From Wolfiporia cocos (lineage: Eukaryota > Basidiomycota > Agaricomycetes > Polyporales > Phaeolaceae): a stretch of DNA of 64,000 nt. Each line of letters opens with the position of its first letter. Position 1 is the stretch's first letter. Below, one piece after another: positions 40,901 to 50,551 of this stretch. Location: the NCBI GenBank assembly GCA_029448655.1, contig JACCLO010000003.1, forward strand, positions 5,084,001-5,148,000, given 5' to 3'. A model generated the notes under the pieces. That model did not search any database. It was given only the letters and a program-made list of their open reading frames with translations, and was not told where the DNA came from. The position numbers and the translations under genes were made by a program.

Positions 40901-42445
40901 ACGGCAAAGGAATTGGCAAACCTCCTGTACCTTCGGATTTACCCGAACCACGGACTTCCGAAACAAATCATTTTGGATAGAGGCCCGCAATTCGCTGCCG
41001 CCTTATTCAAGGGATGGTGTGAGCAATTGGGAATCCAACGGTCAATGACAACCGCCTATCACCCGCAAGCGGATGGCCAGATGGAGAGAGTTAACCAGAT
41101 CCTGGAACAATATCTTAGATGTTACATCGATGTTATTCAGAAGGATAATTGGTCATGGTTTCTCCCTACAGGCGAATTCGCGTATAACAACGCGGCTAGT
41201 GAGACAACAAAGAATAGCCCATTCTTTGTTGAACTAGGAAGGCACCCTAACGCAGGACCTACGAATTTACGTCCAACACCATACACGGACCTAAATGTCA
41301 TTGCTTACGAAAGATGGTCAGCACAAGAACAAGCTAAGGCAGCAATGAAATTGGCTGCTGAACGCTGGTCTTGGTACTACGATCAACATAAGCGCTCGGT
41401 ACCGTTTAAAGTCGGCGACAAAGTCCTCGTTGACGCCCGTAGCTGGCAAGACTCCGAAAGAAGTCTTAGTCCACGCTATTTGGGACCATTTAAGATAATT
41501 GAACAATTATCGCCGGTCACCTTTAGTGTACACATGGACGAGCAATACAGGGCTTATCACCCAGTATTTCACGCTTCCAAATTGGTCATGTACAAGGACC
41601 CGGTGCATCAGAAAAGACCAGAGCCTCAACCAGAAATGGTCGACGGCGAGGAATTATGGGAAGTTGAGAAGATCTTGGATCATCGTCTCCGCGCAGGAAG
41701 AGTTGAATACAGAATCCGATGGAAAGGATTCGGTATCAATGACGACTCCTGGGTACGCGAAGCTGATCTCGACACGGCATATGACATTCTACAGGAATAC
41801 AAGGCCTCACACGCCATTCCCATGCAGGATGTTCCCCTCAGGCGATCAGCTAGAAGGAAAGAAGCAGTTCACGTCTTCGACCCTGACAGCGACGACTGGG
41901 AAGCCGACGAATGCACGTGGCCAGACGACTGGCCGCAGTATCGCGAAGAATTTGCGAAGGATCTTAAGCAGCGCATGGTTAGACACCCCGATGGGGGATG
42001 GATGTCAGCTGACATTAACAAAAATGCGGACTTAAAAATCGTAGTCGGTGAAGGCGGCCGAATGCCGGAAAAAGGAACCAAGGACTCGGTTGGATTTGAC
42101 CTGTACACTGCAACAGGCGACGTTCTGCCAGCTCACGGGCAGGCAGAATACAACACCAAACTGAAGATCCAGGTACCTTTCGGCACTTACAGACGTATCG
42201 CCCCCCGCTCTAGTCTCGCACGCAAAGGCATAGATGTAATGGGTGGCGTCATCGACCACGATTATCAAGGCGAGGTAATCATTATTCTCCGGAATCACTC
42301 CGATATATCTATCGATATTCGGGCCGGGGATAAGATTGCTCAGCTCATCTGCGAAGTTGCTAAGGACCCGCACATTACGCTACACGGAAAATCAAAGATT
42401 AAATCCGAGCGCGGTACTGGTGGATTCGGCTCCACAGGAAAGTAA
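37917..42445 (+). pseudogene. Pol of element C: protease to dUTPase, with RT-region lesions
   Basis: ATG 37917 lies in the +1 frame and overlaps gag by 59 nt, as in A. Protease ALIDTGASISVID; RT with YLDD; RNase H; integrase with HHCC segment (HHDHVTAGHFGRW, CDTCQRMKNH) and D-D-E; chromodomain (LWEVEKILDHRLRAGR, YRIRWKGFGINDDSW); dUTPase with all five motifs (SVGFDLYT, RIAPRSSLARKGI, GVIDHDYQGEV, RAGDKIAQLI, RGTGGFGSTG). Defects: TGA at 39051-39053 where A has a Trp codon, TAG at 39063-39065, and a small insertion with frame change around 40233-40255. Codons from 40277 to 42445 (integrase to dUTPase) are uninterrupted. Confidence 0.93.
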
Positions 42446-42484
42446 TCGTTCCATTAGGGACAATGAAACCTGAAGAGGGGGTAA

Positions 42485-42738
42485 TGTCACAGATTTGGGA
42501 CATGCCACTATCTTTCCCGTATTTTTACCTATTTATCTGGTATTTCTACAACCTTGTAGACATTTACGCTGCTAAGCGCCCATCTACACGTACACGCAAC
42601 CAAACAACACGTACACAACGCGGTATACGTCCACTTGTCATAAAAACACGTACATAACACGCTTGTACGCGTCAATGACTCAGCAGACTAACCTCCGGTG
42701 TCACGCGCTTTACTCATATCCCGATACCGGGCTATGTC
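42485..42738 (+). repeat. Truncated A-type 3' LTR of element C
   Basis: Begins TGTCACAGATTTGGGACATG as in the 5' LTR of A. It stops after GGGCTATGTC, where the sequence switches to reverse-strand B gag. Confidence 0.88.
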
Positions 42739-44179
42739 GTCCTGAGCTTCTGTGCCCAAGAGAAGAAGTCGGATTGGAGCTTCTTTTTCCCTTCGTCTCC
42801 GAAGTACCCTTCAATCTCCTTTTCGGCAATTTCCTTGTCCGTCTTCTTGCCGTACACCTTCTCGATTGTTTCCAAGAACGTTTTCCATGTGTGCCCCGAG
42901 GTTTGTCCGGCGGCAAATTTGTCCACTACCGGCGACATGTATTGGTAGGCCTCGCCCATAAGCCATAGCAGGGCTTGGCGAACCTTGTCTTCCTCGAGGG
43001 TCACCTTGGCGTCTGCGAAATACATGCCCATTTTCTGGATCCATTCTTTCGACGAGATGGAGTCTATAGGGCCCGAGAATTTGGGCGGCTGAGTTGGTTT
43101 GGTCTGTTGGAAGTTGACCGTTGTGGCAGCTGCTGGTGCGGCTGCTGGTGCGTTTTTTAGAGTGGTTAACGTTAACTCCGCTTCGAGTTGGTCAATTCTA
43201 TTAATTAGTGCCGTGACCTGGGCACCGCTGGGTCCTGCGGTTGACACTGCCAAACGCTTTTGCAGTGTAGTGATGTCTTTTTCTATGCGAGCGAATCGAT
43301 TTTCGGTTAGGGTATCCAATTGTTGCCGCAAACTCTCTGCCTCCTCTAGTGCTTCGATTCTGTTTTGAAGCACCTGATTGTGGCTTCGGATTTGGTTGGT
43401 CTTATTCCAGACCATTTCCATATCCGTATCCACCCGGCCTTTGTAGGCCGCGAGGTTGCTGTACAGATGGTTCTTGGCTTGGTACAGCGCTTCCTTGTAA
43501 ACTTCTTTTCCCACCTGCAGGACTTCGTCTGAGGCGGGCCCTTCCAGGGTACACTGTAACCTTCCCCTCAATTCTAACACAAGATGACTTGTAATGATCT
43601 TGGGATTGCTGGTTAGGCAAGAGATATAAGCAGTTGTTAAGCAGGATACGTTGAGTGGTTAACTCGTAGTATGAATGCAATGAATAGAACTGAGGCAATA
43701 GCGCTCAGCAAGGCTAGTATATATACATGATAAATAAGACCCCTAACAGTCTTATTAGATGTCCGTATTTGTATGTACAAGTCCCCAGATACCTAAGTAC
43801 TGAGTAATATGCAATAAATACATATACCGATCAAAACCGGGATATAGAAAGGCAGCGTAGGCCACACGAATAGCGTTTTGCGCTCTTGTCATTACAAAGA
43901 CGGGGCGTGACCAGAGCCCGGTCCGCTGACGTTTATACGCTGACTGCTTCCGGACAGAATGTCCGATTGGCTAGAACTAGACATGTGACTGATGGTAACT
44001 ACTAGTGATAAGATTAGACCGTCGTTACGGGAGATAACGCGGCCATTATTCGGCACGTATGTAACCGTTAACCTATGAGCCAGATAAGCTGGTTATTGGT
44101 CTAGAAAGTCGTAGATAATTCGTAGAATTGCCGGAAAAGTAGTAAGAAATAAAGGGAAACTAGGAGAATTCTTGTGACA
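42739..44179 (-). mobile_element. Recombined B fragment: LTR plus gag piece
   Basis: Minus strand: a 605-bp B LTR (43575-44179) joins directly to a B gag fragment (43574-42739, from GRLQCTLEG to SWAQKLRT), missing leader, ORF1 and gag N-terminus. Flanking pentamers differ (AATTC and CTTGG), so this is not a simple insertion. The gag fragment keeps codons (FLETIEK) that the complete B copy lacks. Confidence 0.88.
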
Positions 44180-44181
44180 CT

Positions 44182-44499
44182 TGGTCCTTCCTATGTGGCT
44201 ACACGGGGCTCCGAATCCTCGCCGTGAGCAGACACGCGCCCTACGCTGACACCAGCGCGCACGACGCCGCGACGGCATGCGCAGTGGGAGCGTTCATCCT
44301 GAGCTTCGCCATCGCCGCGGTGTGGACCGTCGACCTTATTCTCACCATGGCAGACGAGGACGGCTGGTTCACGCTCATGCCGTGGAATTGGGCGCATTGG
44401 GCGGTCGACAACGTGAGGCTGTTGTGCGTGGTGCTCATCGGCTTCCTCAGCCAGGGGATGTGTTGCAGCATCGGCTTGGTGGGGCGCTGGATGTATTGA
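44182..44499 (+). pseudogene. Fragment of a host-like membrane protein gene
   Basis: An open frame running from the B LTR border to TGA at 44497-44499, with no ATG near its start, so it is probably the last exon(s) of a gene cut by the LTR rearrangement. It encodes two likely membrane segments (ATACAVGAFILSFAIAAVW and LLCVVLIGFLSQGMCCSI) separated by a Trp-rich loop (FTLMPWNWAHWAVD). I do not recognise the family. Confidence 0.4.
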
Positions 44500-45045
44500 G
44501 CGCATTCTGTGCGAGCGCCGTCGGAGAGGCGGTGCTTTTGCTGGTACCTGTGGTGACGGTCCCGATTGTACACCGCTTTCAGGACAGCATGTCATACAAG
44601 GACTAGAGTCACTATACCCGCCAGTAGACATCACCATCATATGAAATGACGTACATATTATTATAGGTAGCTTATAGAGTTGTAGTCCCAAGCGTAACAT
44701 AATCTGTAGTCTATGAAGAAGGAAGAACAAAATAGAACGCTCACCAGGCACCGCACAATTTCTTGCTCTGCATCCATATCGACGTATCAGCAAACAAGGG
44801 ATTGCTGCCTCCCGATAAGCTGCTTCTTCTGCTCACGCGACTACAGTGCGACGGGATCAACGTCCGATGTCCGACATCCAGCGTTCCACGGCTCGCGCCA
44901 GCACACCGCATTCCATCATCGTCTCAGTAAGGATCAGCACATCGTACATTCCAGCAACCTTCTCAACTTCTATCTTACACCTCGCGCCACCTTCTCTCCC
45001 CGCGCGTCCCACCTTCGCCCGCGATGCTCCTTGCCGGCGCGGCGC
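44500..45045. other. No gene seen
   Basis: About 545 bp of ordinary composition between the membrane-protein fragment and the epimerase-like gene; short open frames only. Confidence 0.5.
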
Positions 45046-46490
45046 TCAGAGCCCCTCCTGGCTGCGGTACCACACGTCCAAGCTGTTGTATACCTCGCCC
45101 GCCGCGAGCAGCGCGTCGTGCCCGGACGGACCGAGCGTATTGGGGTGCATCCACCCCGCGAGCGGCTCGTGGAACTGGAGGAACGCGGCGGCTGTGGACG
45201 TGCGGTGGATTCAAAGGCCACAGTTCGAGGAAGGGGCGAGGCATGCGGAATTCGCAGGATGGAGTGCGCGCGGTTGAGAGTGAGGAAGCGACGAGAGAGG
45301 AGACTCCAATGTCAGCATCGCACACGACTTGAAATACGGTCGACGTACAGCCCGCCTCGTATCCGTCGCCCTTCTCGCCAGAGCCGCCGTGGATCTTCTT
45401 CCTCGCGGTCTTCTTGGGGTCGACAAAGTTGTTCGAGTAGAACTGCACACCCGACTCTGCGCGCGCGTCAGCGGCGGGGATCAGCAGAGGCAAACCAACA
45501 AAACGCGCGACGTACGGTTCGTCGTAAAGTCGACCCGGAGCCCGCTCTTCGCGCCTGCGAGCTCAACGACGGGGTCGCGTGCCTCGAGCGCAGGCGTGAG
45601 CAGGTCCGCCTCCGGCCCCAGCTCCGCCTCAGACACGCGCGGCGGCGGGAGCACGGGGGAGTCCGGGCGCGGCGCGAACACGTAAAACTCATCTGCGGGT
45701 GCGTCAGCGCCAGGGCAGCATTCACGGCCGCACCACACGCACCGTATCCGTTCTCAGGGAACCGCTCCCCGATCGTGCGCGTCGTCTTCTCCGCATGCGC
45801 GTGGTGCGTGCCCGCGACGGGCGCGAGCGCGCCGGCCGAGTTGGCGTCGGGGAGGTACGCAAGCGTGTGGTCCGCCTGCGCCGCGGCGGGCATCAGTGCG
45901 CGCAGACCACCAGCACTCGCGGGGGACGCACCTTGTTCGTGAGGCTGTGGTCCCTGACGCTCACGCCCTCCTGGAGGGACGCGTCGAGGTTGAATCCCCA
46001 GTGCTAGAGCGCGCGTCAGCCCGCGCCGCGCCGCACACCGCACGCACGCACCTGCGTCATATTCACGGCCGTGACGGCGCCGTCGAGGAGCTTCGCGCGG
46101 TAGACGAGGAGCACGCTCCCGAGGTGCCACTCGCCGTCGCGGGCGCCGTCGGCGCGCCCGCGCGCGTCGAGGAGCGCGACGAGCACCTCGACGCGGAGGC
46201 GCCCGGGGAAGCCCTCCTCGCCGTCGGGCGACTCGCGCACGAAGAACGCGTACGCGCCGGCGGGGATGGCCGCCTGCGCGAGCTCCGCGGCGGTGAACAG
46301 GGTGACGCGCGCGGCAGGGTCCGCCTCCACGGCGGTGTCGAGGACGGGCGTCCACGGGGTGAGGTCCCACCCGGTGAGGCCGCCGTGGAGCGAGACGGTC
46401 GGACGCTCGTTCGCGCGGGGGCGATCTCCGCGGACGCGCCGTTGCGCAGGGCGAGCAAGACAGAGTGTGACACCATTGCTGCGGGGAGTC
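45046..46490 (-). CDS. Aldose 1-epimerase (galactose mutarotase)-like gene, probably 5' truncated
   Basis: A spliced, very GC-rich gene read right to left. Recognisable pieces in order: ERPTVSLHGGLTGWDLTPW, LRVEVLVALL, VLLVYRAKLLDG, AVTAVNMTQ / HWGFNLDASLQEGVSVRD, DHTLAYLPDANSAG, ERFPENGY / DEFYVFAPRPD, AKSGLRVDFTTN / ESGVQFYSNNFVDP, KIHGGSG, AAFLQFHEPLAGWMHP and a C-terminal LDVWYRSQEGL with TGA at 45046-45048. Junctions have GT/AG ends. Mutarotases interconvert the alpha and beta anomers of aldoses. The usual first 100 or so residues are missing, and the start (MVSHSVLLALRNGASAEI) seems out of frame with what follows. It may be a pseudogene. It is probably a host gene remnant between transposons. 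Confidence 0.7.
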
Positions 46491-46592
46491 ACGGATTATC
46501 ACAAGGGTGTGGATTATCACACGGGTGTGACAACCAAGGACGCCACAACACACGTTCAACTTCCAACCACCACGACCAACTGATTCCAAGTC

Positions 46593-49263
46593 ATGTCATC
46601 CTCAACCTCAACGGTCACAGTTTGGTATCTTCGAAACGATGGCAAAGCGAACCCAAGACACATCAATGTTCCTGGAGATGCTCTCATCGACGAGCTGACA
46701 GATGCCATTGGCGACAAGCTGGGGTTATCAAGGGTGGAGTCAGAATCATTGAACCTGTGGATGGTATGTGGCGACCTCATGCCGCATCTTGATGACCCTC
46801 ACACCCGCTTAGCCCAATGAGGAACTACCCATCGTAGATGAGGCAGGCAACAAGGCACGGACTGTCTGGAGCAACAAGAAGGAGGCAGCCAATTACCGCC
46901 TTGATGCTATTGCAACTGAGTTGTACCCGCATCAAGCTGTTGGCTCTGTTTTACAGCCTACCACTGGCAAGGATATAGTGCACGTCATTGTTCAGACCGA
47001 TGCGCACGAACGTAAGTTTTGCTGTTACATGACATCTCGTCGCAATCATGACGACATTGAGTAATGTAGACGGCGAACATGCAGAGTCTATATATCTCAA
47101 CTCACGCCTTGTCAGAGAATACCAGGCCTGCTTCGTCAAAGTGACGAGCTGGCCGACATTCGTCGAATCCGATTTAGAAGAAAATAATGTAAAGGGTATA
47201 ACGGACCCAGCCCCAGACTTCGTCACGGAGTTCGAAGAAAAGCTGAATTACAAGCCATGTCTGGCCCATGATGTGCGCTGTATCCTTGACATACCAATCT
47301 GCTTCTCGAATCTGACAGATCAATACAGGCACATACCGCGTCCGACAATATACAAGATCCTCAATGTCGGGCATATTTCAGGACTCGCAACATAACGACT
47401 TCTCAGAACGGGCCATCCGAGGGACCGACTGCCGAGGAGCAGCCGTGGCGCTATGCCGAGCGACTCGAAGTGATGCATGTCGCGGATGTTGCGAACGAGG
47501 AATGGGAGAAGTTTTGGCGAAATCCTCAGAAGCCCGGAGAGGTCAAGGAATTTTTGGTGAACGCGATCTTCTTCCTCAGGCTCATGCTTCATATCCCAGA
47601 GGACAGAATGATCACTGCTCAACTGTACGTGTTCGCTCGCTCGTCTCCTTCAGTTATGACTTAGCGTCGTCTCTACAGAAGCAGCACTCCGTGGCCTTTC
47701 GATATTATCACGCAGTGCACCACTGTTCAAAATCTAAAGCCCGGGGAGCGACTCCGCACGTACAGACCTAAGAGCGACTTCCTCGTCGCGAAGTCAACTC
47801 TTCCTCGACTGCTGGTAGAGGTTGCTTCGACAACAGCACAACAAAGGTGGCCAAAGGACCTTATCCGGATGCTTCTGGCGGGCGCCGCTATCGTCCGCTT
47901 TGCAAACAGTTTCTTGAGCGCGTTCAAGTCGAAGAAGAATTTCATCATCACTGCTGTCTACATTCACAAGCAAGGCTATGCAAGTCGCTATACTCTGTTT
48001 CAGAAGGAGGGCGACCATGAGGTATGTTGCGCTTTGTATACAAGCAGGTTCGCATACTGAGTTGCTGCAGGTCAATTACATCAAACACGACCTTTCCTTG
48101 GACAAGCCAGTTGACCGCGTTGTGTTTACGCTCCAGTTATACAACTTCATTCACATGCTCGGTGGGGGCAGCGAGGAGGAAGATCATGACACAAGAACCA
48201 ATCTTTCGCAACTTATGGAGAAGATCCAGGAGTTTGATCAGCATTTTCACATGCAGTCATTCTACAGCAGTAGCGCTCACGGGACATCGAGGAAACGTCC
48301 TCGCCACGCCGAAGGCGGCAGCGGTGCAGGTGCAGGTGCAGGTGCAGGTGCAGGTGCAGGAGCTGAAGCCGCAGATACAATAAACGACCACATAGAGCTC
48401 GGAGCACAAGACTATGTGGCGGAATCGCTATTCGAGGTGCGGCAACCCCTTTTTATTTGTGATACACCGCGCTAACGCTTGACCTTCAGACGCCGTCGAA
48501 GATTTTCACCGTGCATCAACGGTCGGACCCTGACAGGAAACTTATCGCGAAGAAAGTTCACGAGAATTCGAACGAGCTAGAAATCCTCAAATTCATTGCT
48601 GACCGGAAACCGAAGCCTGAACACGTTGTCTCATTGATCGATTCATTCCATGGCCAGTCCGGGTCGTGGGTTATTCTGCCCAAATTTCCGAGTTCTGTTC
48701 ATGACTGCCTCAGAAACGCTCCTCGTGAGCTTAGTGGCAATGCCACACAAGTCTGCTGGGGCCTGCTCAAGGGTCTCGCGTACCTTCACAAGCTTCGTAT
48801 TGCTCACAGGGATATCAAGCCCGCCAACCTTCTTGTCGACCAGAAATACCGCTTGAAAATCATCGATTTCGACCTCGCTATTCGAATGAAGAACGACGAC
48901 GAAGAGGTCAGTGACTATTGCGGGACGGTGGGTTGGTTGGCGCCCGAGGTGGCGGACGAATGGCCGATGTATAGTCCGATCAAGGCTGACCGGTGGTCGT
49001 GCGGGCGCGTTATACAGTACCTTCTTGACGAACTCAAGCGAGAAGACGAGCCCTTGAAGAGGATGGCGAAGGAGCTGATGGCGAATGATCCCTGGATGCG
49101 GCCGTCACTGCTCGAATGGTCCACGTGGGAGGGTGCACCACCGACACGCCAAAAGTTGAAACGTCCGATCGAAGTCGATAGAGATTGTGCAACGCTGAAG
49201 AGGCCCAGATATATGGATGGCGTGCTCCGATGTGCAGCGCTGCGCAGCACAAGTCGTAGCTGA
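46593..49263 (+). CDS. Crinkler-like protein with C-terminal protein kinase domain
   Basis: A spliced gene beginning ATG 46593. Exon 1 (to 46763) and exon 2 (46813-47011) encode a ubiquitin-like header (VTVWYLRNDGKANPRHINVP, SLNLWMPNEELPI) resembling Crinkler (CRN) N-termini. A middle region of several exons (47070-48436) includes RYAERLEVMHVADVANEEWE, LSLDKPVDRVVFTLQLYNF, a basic SRKRPRHAE likely nuclear signal and a Gly-Ala run from a GCAGGT microsatellite (48323-48362). After the intron at 48437-48489 comes a kinase domain: Lys in KLIAKKVHENSNELEIL, HRDIKPANLL, DFDLA (DFG variant), GTVGWLAPEV, KADRWSCGRVI. It ends TGA 49261. CRN-kinase proteins occur in fungi and oomycetes. I infer a nuclear effector- or conflict-type role from the family only. 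Some middle exon borders are uncertain. Confidence 0.65.
48323..48362 (+). repeat. GCAGGT hexanucleotide microsatellite in coding sequence
   Basis: Six to seven units giving Gly-Ala repeats in the linker before the kinase domain. Confidence 0.85.
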
Positions 49264-49616
49264 GGTGCGTTGATCCGCTATATCTATATCTCGACTTTTG
49301 CTGTGCAGTGTATGCATATATTTTCTACACTCTGCTAGTCTGTTTGCGGTCGTGATGGGTACGCACGCTAACTTCACGGTGGTCACTAGGTCCACGAAGT
49401 GGAGGAGTTTGGCCTCGCGCGACATTTCCAATCAATATGTCATACGAGACGTCGTTAGATCTGGATCTTGGTAATACAAGCACAGTATTAGTATTACCGC
49501 TCTGCCGCTGGGAACCTGTATGCACTAAACATAATTGATGATTTCTCTTCCTACTCTTGGTCCATCCCTCTGCCTTGCCTTCCAAATAGTGATGTGCAAA
49601 GCACGGCTCAAAGCCG

Positions 49617-50539
49617 TGTCACAAGCCAACTTCAAAGCCTAGTAGAACACCCTAGGTTGACACCCCATTCACGCCATAAGCACGCTACAGCACTCTATCC
49701 GAGCCCAGCTGGAATCCTACGGCAACGCTAGTAGAAGCCCTCCACTATACAGGACACTACGGGCACTAGCAGGCCACCAGCAGTCTAACCCTAGAACTCA
49801 GTCCAAGTCCCGGCCGCAAGTCATACACGGCCTAGTCCCTAAACCCCGGAGTCACGAGCCGACCCCTAGAGTCCAACAGGCTACAATAGCACGACGGTAC
49901 GCCTGGTACAACCTTCAGGCTAAACCACCACCGCACACTATGCTGTACGCCAACTAGGGGCACGGTCTACACTCACACGTGACCCAGAACATTAAACCTA
50001 ACACCTCGCGTCCCCACCGCACGGACACTCGCCATTACAGGCATAGACATTATACTATACCTCATACGCACCCTAACCTACGATTACACCAGGCAGGGAT
50101 AATAACCCCAGGCTCTGCACGACTGAGAACCCTACCAGTCACAGAGCGCCATACCCGATCGTGGCAGACCACGCCCGATCACGGACTTAGAACCCCGCCA
50201 TTACCGGCGCATCCACGATCGACGAGAACCACCGATCGAACCCGACAGATTGGCTACTCCTTAGATCCGCCCCTTATACGCTACGTCGCCATGGACATCA
50301 GCGCTCCGATGCCATTACCGGCACATAGCTCATAGCCAGTTAGATACCAGTACGTAGAGGCCTCTGAGCCACCGTACACAAACATGTACAAATAGTTTAG
50401 GAGTATATATGCCGGACAGTCTTGAGCGTAAACCTCAGACTTGTCTTGGCCTTTTGTGCCTTGAGATGCCCGGACCAGGAAGGCGCTTTCATGCGACCCA
50501 CCTTCCCCCGGTGTGTGTCTTGAGGTTGCGCTTGTGTCA
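49617..50539 (+). repeat. 5' LTR of LARD-D
   Basis: 923 bp; TATATAT from 50404; predicted R/U5 of about 100 nt. Confidence 0.95.
50404..50447 (+). promoter_or_regulatory. TATA box and predicted RNA 5' end of LARD-D
   Basis: TATATAT at 50404 and AGACTTGTCTT at 50437-50447, 33 nt downstream. Confidence 0.72.
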
Positions 50540-50540
50540 T

Positions 50541-50551
50541 AAGACAAGTCT
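50541..50551 (+). promoter_or_regulatory. Self-priming primer-binding site of LARD-D
   Basis: AAGACAAGTCT, one base after the LTR, is the exact complement of 50437-50447 (11/11). Confidence 0.75.

Larger units (their letters stand above)
36391..42738 (+). mobile_element. Ty3/gypsy element C (same family as A), truncated at both ends
   Basis: Starts in the middle of gag (…AVQRSAAISHD), fused to a B LTR, and continues through gag, pol, purine tract (about 42472-42484) and the first 254 bp of an A-type 3' LTR. At 42738 it is cut by a minus-strand B gag fragment. It preserves the part missing from A: integrase, chromodomain and a complete dUTPase. 5' LTR, leader, ORF1 and gag N-terminus are absent. 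Confidence 0.92.

Noticed and set aside
49979..50335. Open frame of 118 codons repeated at 56908-57264
   Set aside because: Located in the two LTRs of LARD-D; composition is not protein-like.
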